64,000 nucleotides of DNA, from the NCBI RefSeq assembly GCF_963682185.1, contig NZ_OY821667.1:4229501-4293500 (forward strand), read 5' to 3'. The notes beneath the pieces are model-generated. The model was not told the DNA's origin, did no database searches, and saw nothing but the letters and a program-made list of their open reading frames with translations. A program made the translations under genes and the position numbers. How positions within the stretch are numbered: position 1 is the first letter of the stretch; the number at the start of each line of letters is the position of its first letter. Origin of the DNA: an uncultured Cohaesibacter sp. Lineage in GTDB: Bacteria > Pseudomonadota > Alphaproteobacteria > Rhizobiales > Cohaesibacteraceae. Shown here piece by piece: positions 18,981-30,264 of this stretch.

Positions 18981-19856
18981 ATGCTGACAGATCCGGTTGC
19001 CCGCACACGCAGGTTTCATCGCGCCGTCACCACGGAAGCAGGGGTGCTTGATGCATCCTTTTTGGGGAGAGGGCGCCCGCTAGGGCCTGCCCGCGTGCTC
19101 AACGCCATTGGTCGCGGGATCACGGATATTGCTGAAATCCGAAATTATTTGCGGCTCGATTCCGGGCTGATGAGCCGTATTCTGCGCGGCTTGGAGGACG
19201 AAGGGTTGATCTCCGTATCAGCCAGCGAAAGTGATGCACGCCGTCGGATCGCCACGTTGACCAAGGCTGGCGAGGAGGAATTCGCCGCCTATGAGGCTCT
19301 CTCGGATAAGCAGGCCGCCGATATCGTGGCCCGCCATCCGCATCCGGAAGTGCTGCTGCAGGCTATGGATGTGGTGGCCACGGCACTTGGCTTCGAGCGT
19401 ACGGTGATCGAGCGTGTTTCGCCGCTGGACCCCCGCGCGGTGGTGTGCCTTGAAGCTTATTATGAAGAACTGGGACGGAAGCTGAAGAGCGGCTTCGACG
19501 TCAACCTCTCTGCCGACCCGGAAGCCTGCGACATGGAGCATCCGCGCGGCGCCTTCCTTTTGGCCATGCTGGATGGCATGCCCATCGGCTGCATTGGCCT
19601 CAAGGGAACAGACAAGGGCTATGCGGAGTTGAAGCGGCTCTGGATCGTCCCTTCGGCTCGTGGCATGGGGCTGGCCCAGCGCATGATGACCGAGGCGGAG
19701 AATGAGGCGAAAAGCCTTGGCATAAAATGTCTGCGGCTGGATACCAACAGCGTGCTCAGCGACGCCGTTGCCATGTATCACAAACTCGGCTGGACCGAGA
19801 TTGAGCGCTTCAATGAAGATCCCTATCCGGATCTGTTCTTTGAGAAGCGCATCTGA
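18981..19856 (+). CDS. MarR-type regulator fused to GNAT acetyltransferase
   Basis: 291 residues. The first 145 form a MarR winged helix: SGLMSRILRGLEDEGLIS recognition region and the wing SESDARRRIATLT. The rest is a GNAT domain with AELKRLWIVPSARGMGLAQ as the acetyl-CoA loop (residues split across a strand and helix) and LDTNSVLSDAVAMYHKLGW at the end. This two-domain layout is a known fusion in bacteria, of largely unknown target. One idea is that the ligand of the regulator is the substrate of the acetylase; that is inference. It has its own upstream region of 166 bases. Confidence 0.88.
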   Translation: MLTDPVARTRRFHRAVTTEAGVLDASFLGRGRPLGPARVLNAIGRGITDIAEIRNYLRLDSGLMSRILRGLEDEGLISVSASESDARRRIATLTKAGEEEFAAYEALSDKQAADIVARHPHPEVLLQAMDVVATALGFERTVIERVSPLDPRAVVCLEAYYEELGRKLKSGFDVNLSADPEACDMEHPRGAFLLAMLDGMPIGCIGLKGTDKGYAELKRLWIVPSARGMGLAQRMMTEAENEAKSLGIKCLRLDTNSVLSDAVAMYHKLGWTEIERFNEDPYPDLFFEKRI

Positions 19857-19876
19857 CAGCCCCCAATAAACCCCAA

Positions 19877-19903
19877 ATAAAAAGGCGACCATCGGGTCGC
19901 CTT
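19877..19903 (-). terminator. Terminator-like hairpin, likely for ccrM
   Basis: AAGGCGACC (19882-19890) and GGTCGCCTT (19895-19903) pair perfectly over 9 bp with a four-base loop. On the minus strand it is followed by TTTATTT, on the plus strand by no T tract. It therefore fits best as a terminator for ccrM, about 180 bases past its stop, though it also lies 26 bases past the MarR-GNAT stop. Confidence 0.55.
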
Positions 19904-20083
19904 CAGGTGGGTGAAATGTCTGAGGTCGCAATTGGGTCAGATCAAGCCGAGGTCACCTGCTACGCAAAACATCAGGCAGGCGACGGTGGGGCTTGAATGG
20001 ATTTCACCGAAAAACCGGAACTTCGAACATCTCCTTGGTTAAATTCGACGGGCAGCTGAAAAGCGGCCCGTTACGCAGCGCCC

Positions 20084-21816
<1,733 letters not shown>

Positions 21817-22365
21817 ATGAAGAAGAAACAAGACAGCAAAAGCAGTGCCGTTGATACACGGCTGCAAAAGACTGCCCAGACAGGCTTCCGCAAAAAGGGA
21901 GCGGTGCAACTGCGCGACGTGATAGGGTCGACCCTGACGCCGCTTTGCCGCAAACAGGGCTTTGCCTCCTCTGATATTCTGCGCTTCTGGGGCGAAATCG
22001 TCGGACCACAATTTGCCGAATGCACCGAGCCTGAGCGCATTCGCTGGCCGCGTCGCGATGAAGCGCAAGGCTTCAAACCAGGTACGCTGGTTCTGCATTG
22101 TGAAGGAGCCCAGTCGGTCTTTCTTCAGCATGAGCAGGCAACCATAATCCAGCGCGTCAACGCCTATTTCGGCTATCCGGCGATTGATCGAATCCAGATA
22201 TTGCAGCGCCCGGTCAATGCCAAAACTCCAAAGCGCCCGGACCCGCTCCGCCCTCTGACCCTTACGGAAGCCGATGCGCTCGAGCATCAGATCGAGGGGG
22301 TCAAGGACGACAAGATGGCAGAAGCATTGCGCCGTCTCGGCCACGCAGTGCTGGCGCGCAACTAG
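21817..22365 (+). CDS. DUF721 / DciA family protein
   Basis: 182 residues. The match is the DUF721 core: a Lys-rich start, LTPLCRKQGFASSDILRFWGEIVG, then GTLVLHCEGAQSVFLQHEQATIIQRVN. DciA members help load the replicative helicase DnaB in bacteria that lack DnaC; whether this longer rhizobial form does so is inference. Gene order mutY / DUF721 / DsbA / smc is familiar in Rhizobiales, here interrupted by ccrM, ohr and others. No strong ribosome-binding site precedes the ATG. Confidence 0.75.
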   Translation: MKKKQDSKSSAVDTRLQKTAQTGFRKKGAVQLRDVIGSTLTPLCRKQGFASSDILRFWGEIVGPQFAECTEPERIRWPRRDEAQGFKPGTLVLHCEGAQSVFLQHEQATIIQRVNAYFGYPAIDRIQILQRPVNAKTPKRPDPLRPLTLTEADALEHQIEGVKDDKMAEALRRLGHAVLARN

Positions 22366-22456
22366 GCCCGCCAGAAGCCCGCGACCCACTTAAGACGATC
22401 TTGTGTTTCTGTTTTGGAGCGATTACCTTGCGCGATAACCAATTCAGGAATACATC

Positions 22457-22894
22457 ATGACCGATATCATGCCTCTCGACAGGCAACTCTGCTTCTCGCT
22501 CTATTCGGCCTCTCTGGCCATGACCCAGTTTTACAAGCCTTTGCTGGAGCCGCTTGGGCTGACCTATCCGCAATATCTGATCATGTTGATCCTGTGGGAG
22601 CATGATGGAGTGAGCCTGAAGGATATCGGCACAAAGCTTGGCCAGAAGTCGGGCGCCTTGACCCCTGTGCTCAAGCGCCTTGAACAGGATGGACTGGTCG
22701 AACGCGTCCGCGATGAAAAGGATGAGCGTGCCCTCAACATCCGCCTGACGGAGAAGGGCAAGGACCTGCGTACAGAGGCTGCCAAAGTTGGCCCCTGTGT
22801 GGCCGAAGCTTGCGGTATGCCGATTCCGGAGCTTGTAGAGCTGAAGGCAAAGCTGGAAGCCTTGCGCAAAAATCTGCTGCAAGCCCAAAGCTAG
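22457..22894 (+). CDS. ohrR: MarR family peroxide-sensing repressor OhrR
   Basis: 145 residues. The redox cysteine expected in OhrR sits at residue 12 in LDRQLCFSLYSASLAM, a signature of the family. The winged helix LSLKDIGTKLGQKSGALTP-type region and DEKDERALNIRLT wing follow. In the known system OhrR represses ohr until organic peroxides oxidise this cysteine. The ohr gene lies 140 bases downstream on the same strand, with its own probable operator between the two. Confidence 0.9.
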   Translation: MTDIMPLDRQLCFSLYSASLAMTQFYKPLLEPLGLTYPQYLIMLILWEHDGVSLKDIGTKLGQKSGALTPVLKRLEQDGLVERVRDEKDERALNIRLTEKGKDLRTEAAKVGPCVAEACGMPIPELVELKAKLEALRKNLLQAQS

Positions 22895-23034
22895 TTCTGC
22901 AGCCCCAAAGCTTTTTAAAAGTGTGATGGAAAATGACTTAGACCTATGTGCTACTTGAAAATGATTATCGCAATAACTAAATTGGCAACATCTGACCGAT
23001 GAATTGCGACACAAACCATAAGAGAGGAAAAGAT
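22895..23034 (+). promoter_or_regulatory. ohrR-ohr intergenic region, probable ohr promoter/operator
   Basis: AT-rich 140 bases with an imperfect dyad around TTATCGCAATAA at about 22966-22977. OhrR would be expected to bind an AT-rich palindrome here. The exact operator cannot be fixed by eye. Confidence 0.35.
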
Positions 23035-23454
23035 ATGAAAGCGATATACAGCACGAGCGCAACAGCATCCGGCGGCCGTGAAGGCTCTGCAAAATCTGAA
23101 GATGGCCAGTTGGACGTAACGCTTGTTACCCCGAAAGAACTCGGTGGTGCGGGCGGCAACGGCACCAACCCCGAGCAGATGTTTGCAGCAGGCTACGCAG
23201 CTTGTTTTCTCAGCGCTTTGAAGTTAATTGCCTCTCAGGAGAAGGTCACGCTTACAGATCCGACCATCACCGCCACCGTTGGCATTGGTAATAATGATAA
23301 GGGTGAAGGCTTCTCCCTCAAAGTGGATCTGGTTGCAGATCTCAAAGGGATCGATACGGAAACGGCAACCGGACTGCTTGAAAAAGCCCATCAGGTTTGT
23401 CCTTATTCCAACGCCACCCGCAACAATATCGACGTGACGGTTTCAGCCAAATAG
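23035..23454 (+). CDS. ohr: Organic hydroperoxide resistance protein Ohr
   Basis: 139 residues from the ATG with GAGGAAA about 6 bases upstream; an upstream in-frame ATG at 22999 is rejected for lack of family match. Ohr is a thiol peroxidase that reduces organic and fatty-acid hydroperoxides. The catalytic pair is visible: Cys57 in GYAACFLSAL and Cys122 in HQVCPYSNATR. Length is normal. Regulation by the neighbouring OhrR is expected. A very strong hairpin terminator follows. Confidence 0.95.
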   Translation: MKAIYSTSATASGGREGSAKSEDGQLDVTLVTPKELGGAGGNGTNPEQMFAAGYAACFLSALKLIASQEKVTLTDPTITATVGIGNNDKGEGFSLKVDLVADLKGIDTETATGLLEKAHQVCPYSNATRNNIDVTVSAK

Positions 23455-23497
23455 GCTGCCAAGGGCATTGGTAAAACAACAAAAACAAAAAGAGTAA

Positions 23498-23545
23498 CCT
23501 GACAAGAGGTGCGTCCATATATGGCGCGCCTTTTTTCTTGTCAGG
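23498..23545 (+). terminator. Terminator of ohr, long two-part stem
   Basis: Inner arms GGTGCGTC (23508-23515) and GGCGCGCC (23523-23530) pair with two G-T wobbles and are followed by six T. Outer arms CCTGACAAGA (23498-23507) and TCTTGTCAGG (23536-23545) pair perfectly around a short T bulge. Confidence 0.75.
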
Positions 23546-23637
23546 CAAGCTGTTTACTTTCTCTCTAAGTAGTACCATCTAGTAGATATAAGGTACCGCT
23601 AAAAATGGGTCCGCGGGATAAAGGGGGGAAACCAACA

Positions 23638-24264
23638 ATGCCAACGTCGGAGCAGTTCTGGGACAAGATGGCCAGCGATTACGCCGCCAAGCCCATCAAG
23701 AATATGGATGCCTACTCAAAGACGCTTGAGCGCACGCGCCTTTACCTCCATCCCGATGACACGGTTCTGGAACTGGGCTGTGGATCAGGCTCGACCGCCT
23801 TGCTCCTGTCCAGTCATGTGGGCCATATCTGGGCCAGCGATCTGTCGTCCCGTCTGGTGGAAATAGGCAGGGAAAAGGCCAAAGAGCAAAAGGTGGAGAA
23901 TGTCGAGTTCGTGCATGCGGACATGTATGACGAAGCGTTGGCCGCCAATGCCCCCTATGACTGCATCTGGGCCTTCAATTTCATGCATTTGTTGGAAGAT
24001 ATTCCCGCTGGCATCAAGCACATGAACCAGCTGTTGAAGCCCGGTGGTGTGCTTATCTCCAAGACGGGCTGCCTTGCCGGGCGTTATAGTCTGCTGCGTA
24101 TTCCGATAACGATTATGCAATGGCTGGGCAAGGCTCCTCATGTGAGCTATATTTCAGCTGCACGCCTTGAGGCGGTGATGGTGGATCAGGGCTTCGAGAT
24201 TCTGGAGTCCTGTACCTTCCCCAAGGCTGCTGAAACGCGCTTTATTGTGGCGCGTAAACTATAG
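23638..24264 (+). CDS. Class I SAM-dependent methyltransferase
   Basis: 208 residues from the ATG preceded by GGGGGGAAA; the frame extends upstream to 23605 without added support. Motif I reads VLELGCGSGST, followed by IWASDLSSRLVEIG (motif II Asp) and YDCIWAFNFMHLL. The C-terminal part is hydrophobic and basic, as in small-molecule or lipid methyltransferases. The acceptor is unknown. It is transcribed alone, between ohr and the DsbA-like gene. Confidence 0.8.
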   Translation: MPTSEQFWDKMASDYAAKPIKNMDAYSKTLERTRLYLHPDDTVLELGCGSGSTALLLSSHVGHIWASDLSSRLVEIGREKAKEQKVENVEFVHADMYDEALAANAPYDCIWAFNFMHLLEDIPAGIKHMNQLLKPGGVLISKTGCLAGRYSLLRIPITIMQWLGKAPHVSYISAARLEAVMVDQGFEILESCTFPKAAETRFIVARKL

Positions 24265-24275
24265 AATTTATTGGC

Positions 24276-24297
24276 AATTTTCGAAATGTTGAAAATT
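24276..24297. repeat. AT-rich inverted repeat after the methyltransferase gene
   Basis: AATTTTC (24276-24282) and GAAAATT (24291-24297) form a perfect 7-bp dyad with an 8-base spacer, 12 bases past the stop. It could be an operator for the next gene or a weak hairpin. Confidence 0.35.
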
Positions 24298-24455
24298 ACA
24301 AATTTGTAACGAACGGCATTTTGTCGCGCCTTGCCCTCTCATCGCCAAAATGTGATTGGATAGGGTATCACAGGAACAGGACTGCCGGGGCATTCAGGCT
24401 ATGATGCTGGCAAATGTCCCCAACGACCAAAACGCAACCCTTAAGGAAATACATC

Positions 24456-25112
24456 ATGGCTTTGAACCGTAGAGAATTTCTGATCACCGGCGCAAAAGCA
24501 ACCGCAGGCTTCGTTGCCCTGGCAGGACTTCCCCTTGCAATGGCCGCGCCCGCAGCCGCTGAATCCTATCCTCTTGAGGAAATGCTCAAGAAACCGGGCG
24601 ATCTGGAAGACATTGCCGTAGGACAGGAAGATGCACCGATCACGGTGATCGAATATTTCTCGATGACCTGTAGTCACTGCGCCCATTTCCACGGTACGAC
24701 CTACAAATATCTCAAAGAAAAATACATCGACACCGGCAAGATGCGCTTCATCCTGCGTGAGTTCCCGCTTGATCCGCTGGCAACCGCAGGTGCCATGCTG
24801 GCCCGCCGCACGCCCGGTGGCAAGGCAACGGCCATGATTGATCTGTTGCTCAGCCAGCAGCGCAACTGGGCCTTCACTGACGATCCGGTAGGCAACCTTC
24901 AGCGTTTTGCTAAATTGGCCGGTTTTTCACAGGAAAGCTTCGAGAAAGCCGTTTCTGACGATAAATTGCTGGACGACATCGAAGCAGTACGTGAACGTGG
25001 GCAGAAAGAATTCGGAATCAATTCAACGCCAACCTTCTTTGTGAATGGTGAAAAGCATATCGGAGCCCTGTCGAGTGACGAATTCGACAAGATTTTGGAG
25101 CCATTGCTGTAA
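24456..25112 (+). CDS. DsbA family thiol-disulfide oxidoreductase, exported
   Basis: 218 residues from the ATG with AAGGAAA upstream. The N-terminus NRREFLITGAKATAGFVALAGL looks like a signal peptide, with a single-Arg-pair pattern reminiscent of Tat signals, cleaved near AAPAAAES. The thioredoxin fold carries the active site CSHC at about residues 72-75, and the cis-Pro loop INSTPTFFVNG. It probably oxidises or isomerises periplasmic protein thiols. The position directly before smc is conserved in Rhizobiales; a functional link to chromosome segregation is not implied. Confidence 0.88.
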   Translation: MALNRREFLITGAKATAGFVALAGLPLAMAAPAAAESYPLEEMLKKPGDLEDIAVGQEDAPITVIEYFSMTCSHCAHFHGTTYKYLKEKYIDTGKMRFILREFPLDPLATAGAMLARRTPGGKATAMIDLLLSQQRNWAFTDDPVGNLQRFAKLAGFSQESFEKAVSDDKLLDDIEAVRERGQKEFGINSTPTFFVNGEKHIGALSSDEFDKILEPLL

Positions 25113-25262
25113 TTTGATATCCGTTGGCGGGGAATCCTCCGCCGACCCTTTCAGGGCGCCTGCCTTTTCCCCTTCCATGCCGAGCATGCTGGGGCAAGGG
25201 CAGCGCTCTTTTGCGTTGAATAGTCTGCTACTCCCCTTCGCCGTCCTTCAGGGGGCTAGGCG

Positions 25263-28200
25263 ATGAAATTCACCAAGCTGCGCCTGCTGGGCTTCAAATC
25301 CTTCGTGGAGCCGATGGATTTTATTATCGAGACGGGGCTCACCGGCGTCGTCGGGCCCAATGGTTGCGGTAAGTCCAATCTGGTGGAATCCCTGCGCTGG
25401 GTCATGGGCGAGAATAGCTACAAGAATATGCGCGCCTCCGGCATGGATGACGTCATCTTTGCTGGCTCCACCAACCGACCGGCCCGCAACACCGCCGAGG
25501 TGACCGTTCATCTCGACAACAGCGATCGCACCGCACCTGCCGGTTTCAACGATAGCGACGAGTTGGAAATATCGCGCCGCATCGAGCGCGAGAATGGTTC
25601 CAATTATCGCATCAATGGCAAGGATGCGCGCGCGCGCGACATCCAGCTGCTGTTTGCCGATGCCTCCACAGGCTCCCGCTCGCCATCGATGGTGGGGCAG
25701 GGGCGCATTGGCGAGATCATCAGCCAGAAGCCGACACAGCGCCGTGGCCTCTTGGAAGAAGCTGCAGGCATTTCCGGCCTGCATAGTCGCCGTCATGAGG
25801 CGGAACTGCGTCTGAAGGCCGCTGAAGCCAATCTGGAGCGCCTTGAGGACATCATGGCGCAAATATCGACCCAGCTTGAGGGCCTCAAGCGTCAGGCCCG
25901 TCAAGCCAGCCGTTATCGCAATCTTTCCTCCGACATCCGCGCAACCGAAGCAACGCTCTATCATCTGCGCTGGCAGGAAATATTGGCCGAAGAGGAAAAA
26001 GCAAAGGAAACCCTGCGTCTGGCCGACCTGAAGGTCGCCGAGGCGACCACGACCCAGTCTGCGGCCGCACGCGAAGAAGCCGTGGTCAATCATGCCCTAC
26101 CGGCCCTGCGCGATGAATCCGCAGCCAAAGCCGCCTCTTTGCAGCGCCTGACATTGGCGGCCCGCGAACTCGACAACGAGGAAAAGCGCGTTGAAGAAAA
26201 ACTCGCCGACCTCGCCCGTCGCATCGAGCAGCTCAAGGCCGACAAACTACGCGAAAAGCAAATGCTTGACGAGAATGCGGATCTGCTCAAGACCCTTGAT
26301 GACGAGCGGGCAGAGCTGACCGCCGAGGATGAGGGCGCAGCCAAGACACAAGAAGCTGCAGATGAAGCGCTCAAAAAGGCCGAAGAGGATCTGGCCAAGG
26401 CGGAGAGTGTTGCCAGCGACTGGACTTCCCGTCTGGCCGAAGCCGAAGGCTCTGCGCGGCAATTGCAGCAGGCAACGGAAGCCGCAAGAGGGCGTCTGGC
26501 GCGCCTGTCCAGCCAGAAGGCCCAGAGTGAGCGCGATCTGGATCGCGTCAACGAACAATTGGACAAGGATACCGGGCTGGATGACTTGCGCGAGCAGGTG
26601 GAAAGCGCTTCCGAGGTGTTGGCGATCCTCGAAGAGGAGACGGAAGCTGCCACCAGCGCCGTGGCTGACGCGCGCGAGGCTGAAACCACTGCCCGTCGGG
26701 CTCGTGCTGAAGCTGAAAGCGCCTTTAACCGACTCGACACCGAAGCCCGTACGCTGGCCAAGATCGTCGAGGGAGGGCAGGACAAACGCTATCCGCCAGT
26801 GCTTGATAGTCTCAAGGTGGATGCTGGCTACGAGGTGGCGCTCGCCTCCGCGCTCGGCGAAGATCTTGATGCTCCGCTTGATGCAGCCGCACCGCGTCAT
26901 TGGGGTGAGATGGGGGGCGACGTTGAAGATCCGGCCATGCCGCATGATCTGCCTTGCCTGAGCGCCTATGTGTCCGGCCCCGAACGCCTGACCCGCCGCC
27001 TTGATCAGATCGGGATTGTTGATGCCAGCCTTGGTGCTGACTTGCAGAAACACCTGAAGCCGGGCCAACGACTGGTCAGCCGCGAAGGCGATTTGTGGCG
27101 TTGGGATGGTCTGGTGATCCGCGCCGGAGCGCCCACGCCCGCAGCCCAGCGCCTGGAACAGCGCAATCGCCTTGAAGAGTTGGAAGGCCGTCTGGACGAA
27201 GCTGAGGAGCGCCTCAATGATGCACGCAATGCCTTTGAGGAACAGCGCACCATCGCCTCGGATATGGCGCGGGAAGAACAGACCAAGCGCAATCGCTGGC
27301 GAGATGCCCAGAAACGCCTTTCGTCCCTGCGTGACAACCTGGCCAAAGCCGAGCGCGACGCCAACCAGATATTGGCGCGCAAGGCGACGCTGGAAGCCAC
27401 CATCGGCCGGTTGAGTGAGGAAGAGGGCGAGGCAAGGAGCGCCTTCGAAGATGCCGAGAAGCAGCAGAAAGATCTGCCTGCCATCGATCATCTTCAGCGT
27501 GAGCGGGACAATGCACGGCTGATCCAGAGTGAAAAACGCAGCTTACTGACTGAGGCGCGGGCCCAGGCTGATAGTCTTGTGCGCGATGCGATCATGCGTG
27601 CCAAGCGGCTGGCCGCAATCGAGCGCGAGCGCTCAAGTTGGGTGTCCCGCGCAGAAAATGCCGACGCCCAGATCGCCACACTCGATGCCCGTTTGTCCGA
27701 GACCGAGAAGGAGAGGGAACAGCTCACGGACACTCCGGACGAGATCGCCATCAGGCGCCGCACCCTCTTGTCTGAAATCGCCAAGGCCGAGGAGGCGCAG
27801 AAGGAAGCGGGAGACAAGCTCACCGAGGCAGAGCGCACCGCTCTCGAGGCAGGTGTGGCCGCCAAGAGCGCCATGGAAGCCCTGAGCTCGACCCGCGAAG
27901 AACGCAGCCGTGCCGATGAACGCATCAATGGTATCAAGGCCCGCAAAGACGAGCTGACCCGCCAGATCGACGATGCGATGGATTGTGCTCCCGCCGCCAC
28001 CTTTGGCTTGTCTGGCCTCAAAAAAGACGCGCCGCTTCCCGCCATGGCATCGGTGGAAGGGCGGCTGGAGCGCCTAAAGAATGAACGTGAGCGGCTCGGT
28101 GGCGTCAACTTGCGCGCCGACGAAGAGGCGGGTGAGATTTCCGAACAGCTCGTCACCATGGAAACCGAGCGGGACGATCTGATTGAAGCCATCAAGAAGC

Positions 28201-28769
28201 TGCGCACGGGGATCTTCAACCTCAACAAGGAAGCCCGCGCCCGTCTGCTTTCTTCCTTTGACGTGGTCAACAGTCATTTCAAATCCCTGTTCGCCAAACT
28301 GTTCGGCGGCGGTGAGGCAGAACTCACATTGACCGATGCCGATGACCCACTTCAGGCTGGCCTTGATATCATCGCCCGCCCGCCGGGTAAGAAACCCCAG
28401 ACCATGACGCTGCTTTCAGGCGGAGAACAGGCGCTGACGGCCATGGCGCTTATTTTTGCGGTTTTTCTAACCAACCCGGCGCCCATCTGCGTGCTCGATG
28501 AGGTTGACGCTCCGCTCGATGACGCCAATGTGGAGCGCTTCTGCGCCCTGCTGGAAGAAATGCGGACGCTTACGGAAACCCGCTTTGTCACCATCACGCA
28601 TAACCCGATCACCATGTCCCGGATGGATCGGCTGTTCGGCGTTACCATGGCCGAGCGTGGCGTCTCGCAGCTTGTTTCCGTCAATCTGGAAGCGGCGGAA
28701 GAATTGATCGCAGAAGATGAAAACCGCGCAGCCATAGCCACCGTGCCGCCGGGTTACCCGCAGCCGTAA
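25263..28769 (+). CDS. smc: Chromosome segregation protein SMC
   Basis: 1168 residues, normal for bacterial SMC. Walker A GPNGCGKSNL is near residues 33-42. Two very long Ala/Glu/Arg-rich coiled coils flank a hinge at about 510-640 (RYPPVLDSLKVDAGYEVALASALGE region). The C-terminal head has the ABC signature LLSGGEQALTAMAL and Walker B ICVLDEVDAPLDDANV. SMC with ScpA and ScpB compacts and resolves the chromosome; scpAB are not in this window. The gene starts 150 bases after the DsbA-like gene. Confidence 0.96.
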   Translation: MKFTKLRLLGFKSFVEPMDFIIETGLTGVVGPNGCGKSNLVESLRWVMGENSYKNMRASGMDDVIFAGSTNRPARNTAEVTVHLDNSDRTAPAGFNDSDELEISRRIERENGSNYRINGKDARARDIQLLFADASTGSRSPSMVGQGRIGEIISQKPTQRRGLLEEAAGISGLHSRRHEAELRLKAAEANLERLEDIMAQISTQLEGLKRQARQASRYRNLSSDIRATEATLYHLRWQEILAEEEKAKETLRLADLKVAEATTTQSAAAREEAVVNHALPALRDESAAKAASLQRLTLAARELDNEEKRVEEKLADLARRIEQLKADKLREKQMLDENADLLKTLDDERAELTAEDEGAAKTQEAADEALKKAEEDLAKAESVASDWTSRLAEAEGSARQLQQATEAARGRLARLSSQKAQSERDLDRVNEQLDKDTGLDDLREQVESASEVLAILEEETEAATSAVADAREAETTARRARAEAESAFNRLDTEARTLAKIVEGGQDKRYPPVLDSLKVDAGYEVALASALGEDLDAPLDAAAPRHWGEMGGDVEDPAMPHDLPCLSAYVSGPERLTRRLDQIGIVDASLGADLQKHLKPGQRLVSREGDLWRWDGLVIRAGAPTPAAQRLEQRNRLEELEGRLDEAEERLNDARNAFEEQRTIASDMAREEQTKRNRWRDAQKRLSSLRDNLAKAERDANQILARKATLEATIGRLSEEEGEARSAFEDAEKQQKDLPAIDHLQRERDNARLIQSEKRSLLTEARAQADSLVRDAIMRAKRLAAIERERSSWVSRAENADAQIATLDARLSETEKEREQLTDTPDEIAIRRRTLLSEIAKAEEAQKEAGDKLTEAERTALEAGVAAKSAMEALSSTREERSRADERINGIKARKDELTRQIDDAMDCAPAATFGLSGLKKDAPLPAMASVEGRLERLKNERERLGGVNLRADEEAGEISEQLVTMETERDDLIEAIKKLRTGIFNLNKEARARLLSSFDVVNSHFKSLFAKLFGGGEAELTLTDADDPLQAGLDIIARPPGKKPQTMTLLSGGEQALTAMALIFAVFLTNPAPICVLDEVDAPLDDANVERFCALLEEMRTLTETRFVTITHNPITMSRMDRLFGVTMAERGVSQLVSVNLEAAEELIAEDENRAAIATVPPGYPQP

Positions 28770-28853
28770 ACGTGATTTGCACTAGCCGTTTTGAGGGGGC
28801 GGCGATAGAACGCGCCATTTGAGTGTCCCTCTCATTCGGTTTCAAAATCTGCG

Positions 28854-29258
28854 CTAGTCGTCTTCTTGTGGCAGATTGTCGGTGATGTCGTAATAATCGC
28901 CTTTGTGCGAAGCGAAAATATGCTTGGTCAGGCGCCGGCCATGCACATCATCAATGCAGCCCACGGAGACAGCAATTTCATCTCGCCATTCAGGATGTCG
29001 ATCCGCATGCCAGAAGAGCGACGAGCCGCATTTGGAGCAGAAGCCACGACGCGCAAATTCGGACGACTGATACCAGGCCAGAGCCTCTTGCCCCTTTTTG
29101 ATCACCAGATTGCTGAACTGGATCGTGATGCTGGGCCAGGCATGGCCGCCCCATTGGCGGCATTGCTTGCAGTGACACATCACCATGGGATTGGCATGAC
29201 CGGGAAATTCGAATTCAACGGCACCACAAAGGCACCGACCTGTCAGCATTTCATCCAT
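28854..29258 (-). CDS. GFA (glutathione-dependent formaldehyde-activating) family zinc protein
   Basis: 134 residues from the ATG at 29258, which has GCAGGAG seven bases upstream; the frame extends to 29282 without such a site. Zinc ligands typical of the family are CLCGAVEFEF, CHCKQC and CSKCGSSLFWHAD. Despite the name, the reaction of most members is unknown; some bind glutathione adducts. It stands alone between smc (convergent) and a methyltransferase gene on the same strand. Confidence 0.85.
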   Translation of the reverse strand: MDEMLTGRCLCGAVEFEFPGHANPMVMCHCKQCRQWGGHAWPSITIQFSNLVIKKGQEALAWYQSSEFARRGFCSKCGSSLFWHADRHPEWRDEIAVSVGCIDDVHGRRLTKHIFASHKGDYYDITDNLPQEDD

Positions 29259-29421
29259 GATATGTCTCCTGCTTTTCTGCATGCTATTCTTGCGCCGCGA
29301 CTATAGCGTCATCGGGCAGCAAGGGTCCAACATATCGTGCAAATTCATCCATAAGGGAAATTGATGCACCGCTCAGGCTTCTGCGCATATCGCACGCGTG
29401 CCCGAGCGGCAGGAAATTCAG

Positions 29422-30264
29422 CTAGATTGTAACAATCGCTCCAAAGGCATCGCCATAGTCTGCCCCCAGAGCTGACCCCGTCTGAAAATCGATCATGGTC
29501 GGAGCATCAAAACCGCACTGTTGCAGCTCGTCTTTGAGGCTATGGGGCGAGAAATATTGCATCCAGTTATAGATCTCGAATGTCTCGTCAGGGCATGCGA
29601 TCAGATAATGATCAAGCCCGGTCGTTGTCTCAGGCCAGAGCCAGCTTTTCTTGAGGCCAACATAGGGAGAGGGCGCCCAGAAGCCACCCATGAGGTCTGA
29701 TTCCAAAACGGTGCTCTCTTCAAGCTTCTGGAACATGTGGTCGGAGAAGACATCAAAGACGATGGCCCCGCCGGGATTAAGCTGTGCCCGCATCCGGGCC
29801 AGCAGTGTGCGGCGTTGACTGGGGGAGAGAGCACAATAGTCAGCATAGATCAACAGGACCAGATCCTGCTCTTGCGGCAGGGGATCTTCCAGATAATTGG
29901 CCAGACGGTAGCTTGGTGCACCAGTTGGCGCGGCTGACGGGGCATGGCTGTGTGCATAGGCAAGCGACGATGTTGAAATATCCACGCCGGTGACCTGCGC
30001 CCCCTTTTGGGCCAGCCGATTGGCATAAAGCCCCGGACCGCAGCCAAGGTCGCAGACCCTTTTGCCATCAACGGCAAAGCGTTCGGCAATCCAGTCGACA
30101 ATCGAGACGATGCTCTCTTGCTTGCGGGAGGCCAGATCATTGCTGCCATCAATGTGAAAGGCGAGCATGCTGGCCGCGATATGGGGGCGGGTCCAGAGGT
30201 CTGGAGCGGTATATTGGCAAAAGGGGGCCGGACGTTCGGCCATAGTGCAAAGAAGGTCATACAT
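29422..30264 (-). CDS. Class I SAM-dependent methyltransferase
   Basis: About 280 residues. Homologues usually begin near MYDLLCTMAERPAPF, so I chose 30264; the frame is open to 30336. SAM motif I is VCDLGCGPGLYANRLA, motif II VTGVDIS, and the post-I acidic loop DLVLLIYADYCAL. The C-terminal half (GGFWAPSPYVGLKKSWLWPE) resembles a family of uncharacterised methyltransferases. Acceptor unknown. No good ribosome-binding site is seen for either start. Confidence 0.75.
   Translation of the reverse strand: MYDLLCTMAERPAPFCQYTAPDLWTRPHIAASMLAFHIDGSNDLASRKQESIVSIVDWIAERFAVDGKRVCDLGCGPGLYANRLAQKGAQVTGVDISTSSLAYAHSHAPSAAPTGAPSYRLANYLEDPLPQEQDLVLLIYADYCALSPSQRRTLLARMRAQLNPGGAIVFDVFSDHMFQKLEESTVLESDLMGGFWAPSPYVGLKKSWLWPETTTGLDHYLIACPDETFEIYNWMQYFSPHSLKDELQQCGFDAPTMIDFQTGSALGADYGDAFGAIVTI

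Noticed and set aside
22940-22980. Fur-like box between ohrR and ohr
   Set aside because: The stretch resembles a Fur box only loosely, and an OhrR operator is the simpler expectation.
26247-27491. Long minus-strand open frame (414 codons) inside smc
   Set aside because: It lies wholly opposite the smc coiled coil, has no family match, and the Ala/Glu/Arg-rich codons of smc naturally keep the opposite frame open.
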